Shown here: positions 1 through 8,296 of the stretch, in pieces | Layout of the letters: each line of letters starts with the position of its first letter | Numbering within the stretch: position 1 is the stretch's first letter | NCBI RefSeq assembly: GCF_036345255.1 | Contig: NZ_CP107783.1 | Location: 8,611,001-8,675,000 of the forward strand | Direction: 5' to 3' | Length of the DNA stretch: 64,000 bases | Origin: Streptomyces sp. NBC_00569 | Lineage (GTDB): Bacteria; Actinomycetota; Actinomycetes; Streptomycetales; Streptomycetaceae | The notes under the pieces: generated by a model | The model's input: only the letters and a program-made list of their open reading frames with translations | Database searches by the model: none | Told to the model about the DNA's origin: nothing | Position numbers and translations under genes: made by a program

Positions 1-1524
1 CGCGGTCCCCGCCGGCGCGGTCACGCTCCATGACGTGGTGAGAGCCTTGCCCGTCGGTACGGATCCGGCGCCGGTCGGCGAGGCCGGCCTGACGCTCCAC
101 CCGGAGGGCCCGCTCAGCGCGACGGACACCTGGCGGGCGGGCGTGCGGCCCAGATCGGTGACGGACGTCGTGAGCCGGACGGCCTTGCCGGCTTCGACGA
201 ACGGCGCGCCGCCCAGGCCGAGTTCGACGGCGGGCGGGTTCGCGGCCCACTTGCCGTCGGCGGCCACCCGTACCAGTACGGTCCCGTGCGCGGGCACGGT
301 CGCCGAGATGGTCCCGGCCGTGTTGTAGCTCTTGTGCTGCCACAGGTCGCGCAGCGTGTAGGCGCTCGCTCGCGGCAGGCCGACCGTGTCGGCCGACGTG
401 GCGATCCGCTGCGCGTCGCCCGACTCGTTGAAGAGGGCGACGACGCGGCTGCCGTCCTTCATCTCCTTGGCGACGACCCAGCGCCCGCCCTCGGAGGAGA
501 GCACCGTGCCCTGCTTGCCCAGCGGGTCCTGGTCGACCGCGATGACGTCGCGGTTGCTGAGGATGTCGAGGGTCTCGGCGGAGGCCTTGCGCAGATCGGT
601 GCCGATGAGCAGCGGTGAGGCCATGATGGACCACATCGAGAAGTGCGTGCGGTACTCGGTCGCGGTCATGCCGCCGTTGCCGACCTCGAGCATGTCGGGG
701 TCGTTCCAGTGCCCGGGCCCCGCGTACTGCGCGAGCGGCAGGTTCTGCTTCATCAGGGAGAGCATCGAGCCCCAGCTGTCACTGATGTCACCGGTGGTAC
801 GCCACAGATGGCCGACGTCGGCCGCCCATTCCCACGGTTTGTTGGATCCCCATTCGCAGAGGCTGTAGACGATGGGCCGTCCCGTGGCCTTCAGGGCGTC
901 ACGCATCGTGCGGTAGCGCTGCTTGGCGTCGACGCCCTGGTTGTTGCAGTTGTCGTACTTGAGGTAGTCGACGCCCCAGTCGGCGAACTGCTGGGCGTCG
1001 CTGTACTCGTGACCCAGGCCGCCGGGGAAGCCGATGTCGCTGCACGTCTTGGTGCCGGCGCTCGTGTAGATGCCGAGTTTGAGGCCCTTGGAGTGGACGT
1101 AGTCGGCGACGGCCTTGATGCCGTGGGGGAAGCGCGCGGGGTCCGGCACGAGCTTGCCGTTCGCGTCGCGCTGCGGCAGGGCCCAGCAGTCGTCGAGGTT
1201 GACGTACTGATAGCCCGCGGCCTTGAGGCCCTTGTCGACGAAGATGTCGGCGATGCCCTCGACCATCGCCTCGTTGAACTCGGCGCGGCAGTGCGTCGAG
1301 TTCCAGTTGTTGAAGCCCATGGGCGGGGTCAGCGCGAGCCCGTCGTCGAGCGTGGGCGAGGCATCCTGAGCACTTGCGCCCGGTGATCCGGACGCGCCGG
1401 ATTCCGGCGGGTCGGCGACCGCGGCCGGTGCCGTGACGCCCGCGGCACACAGCAGCCCGGTGGCCAACGCTCCGACGATTCTTCGGCGGATGGTGCGAGA
1501 GGTGCGGGTGGGAAGGTGACGCAT
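1..1524 (-). CDS. Secreted GH27 alpha-galactosidase (3' end beyond window)
   Basis: Secreted glycoside hydrolase of family 27, expected to release terminal alpha-galactosyl residues outside the cell. The visible 508 codons begin with an Arg-rich n-region, a hydrophobic stretch and an APAAVA-type cleavage site (signal peptide about residues 1-37). The TIM barrel follows, with LTPPMGFNNWN near residue 60, the nucleophile motif KYDNCN (Asp191) and the acid/base motif GDISDSW (Asp246). A beta-sandwich and the start of an Ig/NPCBM-type extra domain run off the window edge, so the true length is unknown. The ATG at 1524 is followed directly by the signal peptide. The gene diverges from a sugar ABC transporter, which suggests one galactoside utilisation locus. 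The family call is firm; the natural substrate is inferred. Confidence 0.93.
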   Translation of the reverse strand, partial: MRHLPTRTSRTIRRRIVGALATGLLCAAGVTAPAAVADPPESGASGSPGASAQDASPTLDDGLALTPPMGFNNWNSTHCRAEFNEAMVEGIADIFVDKGLKAAGYQYVNLDDCWALPQRDANGKLVPDPARFPHGIKAVADYVHSKGLKLGIYTSAGTKTCSDIGFPGGLGHEYSDAQQFADWGVDYLKYDNCNNQGVDAKQRYRTMRDALKATGRPIVYSLCEWGSNKPWEWAADVGHLWRTTGDISDSWGSMLSLMKQNLPLAQYAGPGHWNDPDMLEVGNGGMTATEYRTHFSMWSIMASPLLIGTDLRKASAETLDILSNRDVIAVDQDPLGKQGTVLSSEGGRWVVAKEMKDGSRVVALFNESGDAQRIATSADTVGLPRASAYTLRDLWQHKSYNTAGTISATVPAHGTVLVRVAADGKWAANPPAVELGLGGAPFVEAGKAVRLTTSVTDLGRTPARQVSVALSGPSGWSVRPASPTGAGSVPTGKALTTSWSVTAPAGTA

Positions 1525-1600
1525 CGTTACGTTCCTCCGTACTCGCGAAAGGTGGGGTGACGTCATGTTCGCGTCAGTGGCGCGCGTTTACGGTAGGCCG

Positions 1601-1617
1601 TGTTGGACTCTGTTGGA
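1601..1617. repeat. Short direct repeat TGTTGGA, period 10
   Basis: TGTTGGA occurs at 1601-1607 and again at 1611-1617, one helical turn apart, in the spacer between the divergent GH27 gene and the transporter operon. It could be a regulator contact site, but short repeats like this can arise by chance. Confidence 0.3.
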
Positions 1618-1625
1618 AGAGATGC

Positions 1626-1638
1626 GGTAACGGTTGCC
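1626..1638. promoter_or_regulatory. Candidate operator GGTAACGGTTGCC
   Basis: Imperfect palindrome with arms GGTAAC and GTTGCC (5 of 6 positions match) around a central G, in the 209-bp spacer between the divergent GH27 and ABC transporter genes. Its size and A/T-flanked CG centre resemble LacI-family operators, which commonly control such loci. No LacI gene is in the window, so the regulator is unknown. Confidence 0.35.
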
Positions 1639-1733
1639 CGATGTCCCGTCAGAACCCTTGACCATCTCGGGAGTTGGGAGTGGGATCCAACCTCGCGTTC
1701 GGTTGTGTTGGGTTGCGGCCCCAGGAGGGGGAC

Positions 1734-3059
1734 ATGGCACAGTCATCGTTCTACGGTTCTGGTGCGCCCGGGAGCGCGACAGGACATCGGATGTCCCGTC
1801 GGGGTCTCCTGCGGGGTGCGGCGGTGGGCGCCGGTGCGCTCACGCTTCCGGCACTGCTCACCGCGTGCGGGGACGGCCCGGGCGGCGACAAGAAGACCGT
1901 CACCGTGGGGTCCAACTCCTCGGACGAGGTGCCGAAGAAGGCGTTCGCGGCGGCCTTCACGGCGTACGAGAAGAAGTCCGGCAAGAAAGTCGACGTCAAC
2001 ACCACGGATCACAACGAGTTCCAGACGAACATCACGCGCTATCTCCAGGGCACCCCGGACGACGTCTTCATGTGGTTCGCCGGTTACCGCATGCAGTACT
2101 TCGCCGAGAAGGGACTCCTGACGGACATCGACGATGTCTGGAAGGGCTTCAAGGGCTTCTCGCAGGCCCTCAAGGACCAGTCCACGCACGACGGCAAGCA
2201 GTACTTCGTGCCGTACTACTACTACCCGTGGGCCGTCTTCCACCGGAAGAGCCTCTTCGAGAAGCAGGGCTACGAACAGCCCAAGAACTGGGACGACTTC
2301 ATCGCCCTGGCGAAGCAGATGCACAAGGACGGCACCCCGGTCGCGTTCTGCGACAAGGACGGCTGGCCCGCGATGGGCACCTTCGACTACATCAACATGC
2401 GCCTGAACGGATACGACTTCCACAAGGGCCTCATGGCGGGTACGGAAGCCTGGACCGACGCCAAGGTCAAGAAGGTGTTCGACCTCTGGCGCGAACTCAT
2501 GCCGTACTACCAGAAGGGCGCGCTCGGCCGGACCTGGGAGGAGGCCGCTCAAGGCCTGCAGAAGCGCCAGACCGGAATGGCCGTCTTCGGAATGCCGCAC
2601 CCGGGCCAGCAGTTCCCGGAGAACGAACGCTCGGACATCGACTTCTTCGCCTTCCCGGAGATCGACCCCCAGTACGGGCAGGACGCGGTGGAGGCTCCCA
2701 TCGACGGTTTCCTCATCGCGAAGAAGGCCAAGAACGTCGAAGCGGGCAAGGCGCTCCTGAAATACCTCGGCACTCCCGGGGCCGAGGACATCTACCTCGC
2801 CGGCGACCCCAACAACGTCGCCGTGAACGACGGCGCCGACACGTCCAAGTACACCCCGCTGCAGAAGAAGTCGGCCGAACTCGTCTCCGGTGCCCAGCAG
2901 ATATCGCAGTTCATGGACCGCGACACCCGGCCCGACTTCGCGCAGACCGTGATGATCAAGGCGCTCCAGGACTTCATCGGAAATCCGAACGACGTCGACG
3001 GTCTCGTCAACCGGATCGAGCGGCAGAAGAAGGAAATCTTCTCGTCCGCCGTCAGCTGA
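1734..3059 (+). CDS. Sugar ABC transporter substrate-binding lipoprotein
   Basis: Extracellular family 1 solute-binding protein, 441 residues, that captures an oligosaccharide for the downstream permeases. The N-terminus carries a twin-arginine-like motif SRRGLLRG (from residue 21), a hydrophobic stretch and a lipobox LTAC (Cys45), so it is expected to be exported and anchored as a lipoprotein. Start ATG 1734 has an AGGAGGGGG ribosome site just upstream; ATG 1791, 19 codons later, is an alternative that keeps the signal. The mature part has the usual two-lobed SBP layout with a Trp/Tyr-rich ligand region. It is followed 11 bases later by two permease genes. No ATPase gene is nearby, so a shared MsiK-type ATPase probably drives it, as is common in Streptomyces (inference). 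Confidence 0.93.
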   Translation: MAQSSFYGSGAPGSATGHRMSRRGLLRGAAVGAGALTLPALLTACGDGPGGDKKTVTVGSNSSDEVPKKAFAAAFTAYEKKSGKKVDVNTTDHNEFQTNITRYLQGTPDDVFMWFAGYRMQYFAEKGLLTDIDDVWKGFKGFSQALKDQSTHDGKQYFVPYYYYPWAVFHRKSLFEKQGYEQPKNWDDFIALAKQMHKDGTPVAFCDKDGWPAMGTFDYINMRLNGYDFHKGLMAGTEAWTDAKVKKVFDLWRELMPYYQKGALGRTWEEAAQGLQKRQTGMAVFGMPHPGQQFPENERSDIDFFAFPEIDPQYGQDAVEAPIDGFLIAKKAKNVEAGKALLKYLGTPGAEDIYLAGDPNNVAVNDGADTSKYTPLQKKSAELVSGAQQISQFMDRDTRPDFAQTVMIKALQDFIGNPNDVDGLVNRIERQKKEIFSSAVS

Positions 3060-3070
3060 GTAGTGGGGGA

Positions 3071-3994
3071 ATGCGTTCCGTGGCGCTGAAGACCGCGCGG
3101 CGCGCAGGGCGGCGGAGGTCACGGCGATTCACACGCCGTGACCTCGCCGTTCTCGTCGTGCTCCTGGGAATACCCGTACTGCTCGACATCGTCATCATCT
3201 GGGGGCCCACGCTCGCCTCCATCGGCCTGTCCTTCACGTCGTGGGACGGCATCGGCGACATCCACTGGGTCGGTGGAGAGAACTACCGGAACCTCGTCGA
3301 CAACTATCCGCCGTTCTGGCCGGCCGTGCGCCACAACCTCCTGTGGCTCGCCTTTCTCGGCCTGATCGCCACGCCCTTCGGCCTCTTGCTCGCCGTGCTC
3401 ATCGACCGGGGCGTGCGCTTCAGCCGCTTCTACCAGTCGACGCTCTATATGCCGGTCGTGCTCTCACTGGCCGTCGTCGGATTCATGGCGCAACTGATCC
3501 TCGGCACCGACCAGGGTGTCGTCAACACCCTCCTCGACAACCACAAGAACCCGGTCGACTGGCTGGGCGACTCCGACATCAACATCTGGATGATGATGCT
3601 GGCCGCGAGCTGGCGGCACACCGGATACGTGATGATCCTCTATCTCGCCGGCCTCAAATCCGTCGACCCGACCCTGAAAGAAGCCGCGGCGATCGACGGC
3701 GCGAACGCCCGCCAGACCTTTTTCCGCGTCGTCTTCCCGACGCTTCGCCCCGTCAATGTCATCGTCGGCGTCATCACCGTCATCGAGTCGCTGCGCGCCT
3801 TCGACATCGTCTACGCCGTGAACAAGGGCCGCAACGGCCTGGAGCTGCTGTCCGTCCTCATCACGGACAACGTCATCGGCGAGGCCAGCCGCATCGGCTT
3901 CGGCTCGGCCATCGCGGTCGTCCTCCTCACGGTCTCCCTGGGATTCATCGTGACGTTCCTGGTCCAAGAGCTGCGAGGTGCGCGCGACCGATGA
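3071..3994 (+). CDS. Sugar ABC transporter permease (MalF type)
   Basis: Inner-membrane permease, 307 residues, with a basic N-terminal tail and six predicted membrane segments. The cytoplasmic ATPase-docking EAA loop is visible as EAAAIDGANARQTF near residue 215, followed by VVFPTLRP. Start ATG 3071 lies 11 bases after the binding-protein stop, behind a weak GGGGA site. Its stop overlaps the next start in an ATGA junction, showing translational coupling with the partner permease. Confidence 0.93.
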   Translation: MRSVALKTARRAGRRRSRRFTRRDLAVLVVLLGIPVLLDIVIIWGPTLASIGLSFTSWDGIGDIHWVGGENYRNLVDNYPPFWPAVRHNLLWLAFLGLIATPFGLLLAVLIDRGVRFSRFYQSTLYMPVVLSLAVVGFMAQLILGTDQGVVNTLLDNHKNPVDWLGDSDINIWMMMLAASWRHTGYVMILYLAGLKSVDPTLKEAAAIDGANARQTFFRVVFPTLRPVNVIVGVITVIESLRAFDIVYAVNKGRNGLELLSVLITDNVIGEASRIGFGSAIAVVLLTVSLGFIVTFLVQELRGARDR

Positions 3995-4923
3995 CCGCCG
4001 ACATCCGTACGACATCCCCCGCCGCCCGGGGCCGCTCCCTGGCCGGCGGCGACCGGCGCGGTGAACACCCGCGCAGACGCGGCCGGTTCGGGGTGCACAT
4101 CTTCCTCATGGCCGTCTCGCTGGCGTTCCTCGCTCCACTCCTGCTCGCGGTCTACGCCTCCTTGCGGCCCTACGAGGAGACGGCGCAGCACGGCTACTTC
4201 TCCCTGCCCGACCATCTGTCGTTCGACTACTACCGCGAGGCCCTCAGCGACTCGGGGATGGGCGAGTACTTCAAGAACACCCTGATCATCGCGGTCCCGG
4301 CCGTTCTGATCACGCTCTTTCTCGCCTCGTTCGTCGCGTTCGCGGTGTCGCGCATCAAGGTGCGCGGCGGAATCGTGCTCCTGATGTTCTTCACGGCGGG
4401 AAACCTGCTGCCACCCCAGGTGCTCGTCACTCCGCTGTACGTCCTCTTCCTGAAGATTCCGCTGCCCTGGTGGATGTCGGACTCACTGACGATGTACGAC
4501 TCGTACTGGGCAGTGATCATCGTCAACATCGGATTCCAGCTGGGATTCTGTGTCTTCGTCCTGGCGAACTTCATGCGGACGCTTCCCCAGGAGATCCTCG
4601 AAGCGGCGATCGTCGACGGCGCGGGACTGTGGACGCAGTTCTGGCGCATCACGCTGCCACTGTGCCGACCGGCACTCGCGGCGCTCGGCACGCTCGAATT
4701 CACCTGGATCTACAACGACTTCCTCTGGGCCCTGATCTTCATCTCGAACCCCGACAAACTCCCGATCACCTCGTCCCTCAACAACCTCCGCGGCCAATTC
4801 TTCACGGACTACAACTTGCTGGCCGCCGGTTCGGTCCTGGTGGCCCTCCCCACGGTCCTGGTGTTCCTGCTCCTGCAGAGGCACTTCATCGCGGGACTCA
4901 CCCTGGGGTCGAGCAAGGGGTAG
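3991..4923 (+). CDS. Sugar ABC transporter permease (MalG type)
   Basis: Second inner-membrane permease, 310 residues, of the binding-protein-dependent transport family. The EAA loop reads EAAIVDGAGLWTQFWRITLPLCRP near residue 205. The C-terminus ends in HFIAGLTLGSSKG, a typical MalG-type tail. It starts inside the stop of the upstream permease (ATGA), so the two subunits are made in step. The last 44 codons have a diverged second copy at 13187-13325. Confidence 0.93.
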   Translation: MTADIRTTSPAARGRSLAGGDRRGEHPRRRGRFGVHIFLMAVSLAFLAPLLLAVYASLRPYEETAQHGYFSLPDHLSFDYYREALSDSGMGEYFKNTLIIAVPAVLITLFLASFVAFAVSRIKVRGGIVLLMFFTAGNLLPPQVLVTPLYVLFLKIPLPWWMSDSLTMYDSYWAVIIVNIGFQLGFCVFVLANFMRTLPQEILEAAIVDGAGLWTQFWRITLPLCRPALAALGTLEFTWIYNDFLWALIFISNPDKLPITSSLNNLRGQFFTDYNLLAAGSVLVALPTVLVFLLLQRHFIAGLTLGSSKG

Positions 4924-4954
4924 CCGTCTGACCTGGCCCTTCCGGACGCTCAGG

Positions 4955-4982
4955 CCGCCAGAGCATCGACGCCGTCTGGCGG
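4955..4982 (+). terminator. Hairpin after the sugar transporter operon
   Basis: Perfect 8-bp stem CCGCCAGA/TCTGGCGG with a 12-base loop, 31 bases after the MalG-type permease stop. There is no clear T-run, as is usual for Streptomyces terminators. Confidence 0.5.
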
Positions 4983-5115
4983 TTCGGGCCCGTCCGGGGG
5001 CGACGACACGGCCCCTTCAGAGGCACCGCCAGGTCCGGCGGAGTCGACGAGTCAGAGGCCGGGGAGAACCAGGGGAGATCCGTGCTCGCCGCTCGGTGTT
5101 CGTCACCGGGAGGCG

Positions 5116-5358
5116 GTGAGTTCGTGGGGCGCGCTCGTCCGCCTCCTTCTTTGTTGTCGCGGGACGGGGGACCTTCCAGGGCAGCGTCACGGTCTGAGAC
5201 GGGTCGGCGCGGTGGGCCTTGACGCGCTGGGCGAGGTGACGGGTCGGCGCTGGCAGGTGCGGGTGTATGTGAGTGGTCGCGAGCGGGTCCGTGAACGGAC
5301 TGAGCAGGAAGTCGCGGTCCCTGGCGAGCGCTACCCGCTGCAGTTCTGGCCGGCGTGA
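5116..5358 (+). pseudogene. Possible remnant of a small actinobacterial gene
   Basis: An open frame whose second half reads like a real C-terminus: GRRWQVRVYVSGRERVR followed by a YPLQFWPA end. From memory this resembles the RVRV...WPA tail shared by many small unassigned actinobacterial proteins. The first part looks unstructured, so an N-terminal truncation is likely. Nothing else was recognised in the 4924-5401 gap apart from the hairpin at 4955-4982. The function is unknown. Confidence 0.3.
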
Positions 5359-5401
5359 CACCTGTCGGTCCCCGCTGGGGCGGGGACCGGGGAGATGACG
5401 G

Positions 5402-5806
5402 TCAGATGCCAGTGGCGGGTGTGTGACCCCTCGTTGCCGAGATCCCGACTGCGCGGAGTCGCTGCAGTCCCTCGTGTGCGGTGTCGGCGAGGGGCAGAAC
5501 GGTGTCGATGCCGGTGATTTCCAGCAGTCGTCGCACTGCCGACTGCAGGGGCCCGGTGAGGACGAGCGGCCTGGCAAGCGAGGTGTGGTCGGAGAGCGTC
5601 CGGATGAGCTGGTTGAGGAAGGTGCTGTCGGCGAAGGTCACTTCCGACAGATCGAGGAGCGTTGCGTCCGTCGACGTGTCGGACAGCACCTGTGCGAAGA
5701 CTTCCTCGACGTCGGCGAGATTGTGCAGGTCCACGTCGCCGAACGGCGTGATCACCGCCACACGTTCCTGCTGATCAACACGTACTTTCCCGCTGCCTGA
5801 TGTCAT
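5402..5806 (-). CDS. STAS-domain anti-sigma factor antagonist
   Basis: Single-domain STAS protein, 134 residues, of the SpoIIAA/RsbV/BldG class. It binds an anti-sigma factor ATPase when unphosphorylated and so frees the sigma factor. The core motif TFADSTFLNQLI carries the serine expected to be phosphorylated. ATG 5806 is preferred over an ATG 33 bases upstream because the conserved strand V-R-V-D-Q begins soon after it. It is the third gene of a minus-strand run of anti-sigma ATPase, sigma factor and antagonist, but a strong hairpin separates it from the sigma gene. That these three are cognate partners is inferred from neighbourhood. Confidence 0.88.
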   Translation of the reverse strand: MTSGSGKVRVDQQERVAVITPFGDVDLHNLADVEEVFAQVLSDTSTDATLLDLSEVTFADSTFLNQLIRTLSDHTSLARPLVLTGPLQSAVRRLLEITGIDTVLPLADTAHEGLQRLRAVGISATRGHTPATGI

Positions 5807-5835
5807 GCGCAGCACCCTGACACACAGCGTCCGCG

Positions 5836-5883
5836 GCACGCACCCCGCCCTCCGGCACTTGTGGTGGAGGGCGGGGTGCGTGC
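5836..5883 (-). terminator. Perfect 18-bp hairpin between sigma factor and STAS genes
   Basis: Arms 5836-5853 and 5866-5883 are exactly complementary with a 12-base loop. It lies 23 bases after the sigma factor stop and just ahead of the STAS start, so it should end or attenuate sigma transcripts before the antagonist gene. Confidence 0.75.
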
Positions 5884-5905
5884 GTTCACCAAGAGCGGGG
5901 CTGGA

Positions 5906-6769
5906 CTAGTTGCTGGCCATCAGGCCGGTGCGGAGCTTCGCCACCACGCGGGTGATGAGACGGGAGACGTGCATCTGCGAGACACCGAGCGCCTCGCCGA
6001 TCTGCGACTGGGTCTGCTCCTCGACGAAGCGGAGATGGATCAGTGTGCGTTCACGCTCGTCGAGGCCGGCGATGAGGGGGGCCAGGGAATGGAAGTTGTC
6101 GATGAGCTCGTAGGAGTCCTCTTCGAAGCCGATGAAATCGGCCAGCGCGGTGTCGGACTCGTCACCTGCGCTCATCACCGAGGCGTCCAGGGAGGAGGCG
6201 TTGTAGCCGTTGGAGGCCATCTGCGCCTGGGCGACCTCGGACGGTTCCAGCTGCATCAGCTCCGCCAGCTCGGCCGTGGAGGGGTTGCGGCCCAGGCGGG
6301 TGCGCAGCTCCTCGGTGGCCTTGGACAGTTCGATGCGGGCTTCCTGGAGGCGGCGCGGCACGTGCACGGCCCAGCTGGTGTCGCGGAAGAACCGCTTGAT
6401 CTCACCGGTGATGTAGGGGACGGCGAACGTCGCGAACTCGACCTCACGGGTCAGTTCGAACCGGTCGATCGCCTTGATCAGGCCGATCGTGCCGACCTGA
6501 ACGATGTCTTCCATCTCCTCCTGGCCGCGGTGACGGAAGCGGGAAGCCGCGTACTGCACCAGGGAGAGGTTCATCTCGATCAGGCAGTTGCGCACGTACT
6601 GATACTCGTGGGTGCCTTCCTCCAACTGCCCGAGCCGGCCGAAGAATCGCTTGCCGATCTCTCGCGCATCCTTCGGCGCGATGGAAGAGGGGTCGGCGTA
6701 AGCCCGCTCGACGAGGTCCTGCTGAGCCTGAGCGGCCGGGATCGTCTCCTGCGTCGTTACGGTGATCAT
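5906..6769 (-). CDS. SigB/SigF/SigG-family RNA polymerase sigma factor
   Basis: Alternative sigma-70 factor, 287 residues, of the general-stress/sporulation SigB-SigF-SigG group. Region 2 is visible as LVQYAASRFRHRGQEEMEDIVQVGTIGL broken by QEEMED (residues about 75-105) with the region 2.4 stretch FATFAVPYITGEIKR. Region 3 follows around VPRRLQEARIEL, and region 4 carries the helix-turn-helix IGEALGVSQMHVSRL near the C-terminus. The length is normal for the family. The upstream gene encodes an ATPase of the anti-sigma type and the downstream gene a STAS antagonist, so regulation by partner switching is expected. A promoter of the class these factors recognise precedes the nearby csbD-like gene. 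Which of the several Streptomyces paralogues this is cannot be told from sequence reading alone. Confidence 0.93.
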   Translation of the reverse strand: MITVTTQETIPAAQAQQDLVERAYADPSSIAPKDAREIGKRFFGRLGQLEEGTHEYQYVRNCLIEMNLSLVQYAASRFRHRGQEEMEDIVQVGTIGLIKAIDRFELTREVEFATFAVPYITGEIKRFFRDTSWAVHVPRRLQEARIELSKATEELRTRLGRNPSTAELAELMQLEPSEVAQAQMASNGYNASSLDASVMSAGDESDTALADFIGFEEDSYELIDNFHSLAPLIAGLDERERTLIHLRFVEEQTQSQIGEALGVSQMHVSRLITRVVAKLRTGLMASN

Positions 6770-6902
6770 GCACCCGCCCCTTTTGCTTGTTCCGAGCTTG
6801 TCTACCGCTCCCCGTTCTGGCGCGACTACCCGGCGTGGAGACGAACATGCATGCGGAGGCCAGAAGATCCTTCCGGTCGTCCGGTGATGAGCGACCCGTG
6901 CT

Positions 6903-7289
6903 CTACGGCAGGGCGAGGACGGCTGTGATGGTCTTGCCGCCGGGCTGGATGTCGACGGAGACGTGCGAGGCGAGGCGCTGGGTGATCATCCAGCCGAAGC
7001 CGCCGGGCTGTCCGGGGTTGTGGCGTACGAGGTGAGGTGCCGTCCTGCTGTGGTCGCTCACCTGCACCAGCAGGGCTCCGTCCTCGATGCGGGCATCGAA
7101 CCGGGTGAGCCCGCCGCCGTGCAGGATCGCGTTGGACGCCAACTCGCCGGCCACCAGCAGGGCATCCTCACGAAAACGTCTGGCCTGGCCTGAGCGCAGC
7201 CGGCAGGCAGTTTCCACAACCGCCCTGACCTCGGCGCGCGCGTCGTGACAGCCCATCTCCTGGATCCCGGGCGCCGTGTGAGTGGCCAT
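6903..7289 (-). CDS. Anti-sigma factor-type ATPase (RsbW-like HATPase)
   Basis: Small GHKL-fold ATP-binding protein, 128 residues, of the RsbW/SpoIIAB class. The N box reads ELASNAILHG (residues about 50-59) and a Gly-rich lid GQPGGFGWM follows. Proteins of this type bind a sigma factor and phosphorylate a STAS partner. It lies 133 bases upstream of the SigB-type gene on the same strand, so it is the likely cognate anti-sigma factor (inference). A candidate vegetative promoter lies about 100 bases upstream. Confidence 0.88.
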   Translation of the reverse strand: MATHTAPGIQEMGCHDARAEVRAVVETACRLRSGQARRFREDALLVAGELASNAILHGGGLTRFDARIEDGALLVQVSDHSRTAPHLVRHNPGQPGGFGWMITQRLASHVSVDIQPGGKTITAVLALP

Positions 7290-7386
7290 GAAGATCTCAG
7301 CCCCTCTCTGTGTCGTTCTGCGAACTCGTCAATCGGAAGGTGCGCCGTCGTGTTATCGCACCTGCCCGACTCGTCGCACAACACTC

Positions 7387-7415
7387 CCCCTATCCGACCA
7401 AAGGAAGAGCGTCAA
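7387..7415 (-). promoter_or_regulatory. Candidate vegetative promoter for the sigma module
   Basis: On the minus strand TTGACG (7415-7410) is followed after 17 bases by TAGGGG (7392-7387). The -35 box matches the main Streptomyces sigma consensus; the -10 box is partial. It sits about 100 bases upstream of the anti-sigma ATPase start. The rest of the 7290-7698 gap contains only the hairpin at 7600-7639. Confidence 0.4.
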
Positions 7416-7599
7416 CGTTATCCAGTACAAGCACGGCACCTCGGGCACTCTGCCGATACTGGTCCCCATGTGCTGTTCCCGCCTTCCGCGCACGGCATTT
7501 CTGCACGCGGTCGATCCAGCGCGCTCTCCGCGGAATGTTGATGTGCTGTTCGAGCACGTCGGCCTGGCGGACGGCTCATCCTTCGTAGTCGCGCAGAAG

Positions 7600-7639
7600 A
7601 GGGGTGGTCCCCGACCGTCCCAGGTCGGGGGCCACCCCT
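7600..7639 (-). terminator. 17-bp hairpin after small hydrophobic protein gene
   Basis: Arms 7600-7616 and 7623-7639 pair over 17 positions (one G-T) with a 6-base loop. It lies 60 bases downstream of the minus-strand gene ending at 7699. Confidence 0.7.
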
Positions 7640-7698
7640 CAGTCCATCGCCCTGGCGGCAGTGCTGCGTCCGCCCGGGCCGTCTTCAGCCGGCGGTGA

Positions 7699-7869
7699 TC
7701 ACCATCGGTACCAGCGGCCCTTGCGGCCACCGCTCGCCGCCGGACGGATCACGAAGCCGAGCAGCCACAGCACCAGGACGATGACCGCGATCCACCACAG
7801 GGCCTTCAACGCGAAGCCCGCGCCGAAGAGGATCAGAGCCAGAAGAAGAACAAGAATCAGGGGAACCAT
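7699..7869 (-). CDS. Small hydrophobic membrane protein
   Basis: 56-residue protein with two adjacent hydrophobic helices (MVPLILVLLLALILFGAG and ALWWIAVIVLVLWLLGF, split by FALK) and a basic Gly/Arg tail ending GRWYRW. ATG 7869 is chosen over an upstream ATG because a GGAGGTCG ribosome site lies eight bases before it. Proteins of this size and pattern are common in Streptomyces and are annotated only as hydrophobic protein. Its position beside the csbD-like gene suggests a stress setting, but no function is known. Confidence 0.75.
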   Translation of the reverse strand: MVPLILVLLLALILFGAGFALKALWWIAVIVLVLWLLGFVIRPAASGGRKGRWYRW

Positions 7870-7931
7870 CGTTATCGACCTCCTGACCGCCATGTGTCCT
7901 CGTCTCACTCACGCAAACGCATGAAAGACGC

Positions 7932-7956
7932 GTTTGTTTTATAGAGGCAAGGGTAT
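7932..7956 (+). promoter_or_regulatory. SigB-type promoter GTTT-N15-GGGTAT
   Basis: GTTT at 7932-7935 and GGGTAT at 7951-7956 are separated by exactly 15 bases, a full match to the recognition pattern of SigB/SigF/SigG-class factors in Streptomyces (GNNT, 14-16 bases, GGGTAY). It points towards the csbD-like gene, 165 bases downstream, a family known elsewhere as SigB-controlled. Confidence 0.7.
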
Positions 7957-8120
7957 TTGATCGCGCCGTGGCCGCTCGCTGAATTCCCTTGCCCGTACTG
8001 GTCATCGGATGCCGTGGTTATCCATCCGGGAAATTCGCCGCCACTCATGTTTGCGCTGTTGATCCGTGGCCACACGAGCTGACAGCACATGATGTCCAAG
8101 CCAAGGGAGTGTGAGCGGAC

Positions 8121-8294
8121 TTGACTGCCAACGAGAAGGCCAAGGCCAAGACCGAGCAGGTCACGGGCGCCGCCAAGGAGGTCGCGGGACGCACCGTCGG
8201 CAACGAACGTCTGACCGTCGAGGGCCGCGCAGAGCGCAAGAAGGGCGACGCCCGGGAGGCCAAGGAGAAGATCAAGGATGTCGGCAAGCACTAG
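8121..8294 (+). CDS. CsbD-family stress protein
   Basis: 57-residue, Lys/Glu/Ala-rich hydrophilic protein with the CsbD pattern: TANEKAKAKTEQVTGAAKEV, then GRTVGNERLTVEGRAERKKGDAREA and a Lys-rich end. Family members are abundant general-stress proteins of unknown biochemical role. No ATG is available in frame; TTG 8121 follows a GGGAG site (8105-8109) and fits the family N-terminus. A perfect SigB-type promoter lies upstream and a very long hairpin follows the stop. Confidence 0.82.
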   Translation: MTANEKAKAKTEQVTGAAKEVAGRTVGNERLTVEGRAERKKGDAREAKEKIKDVGKH

Positions 8295-8296
8295 CC

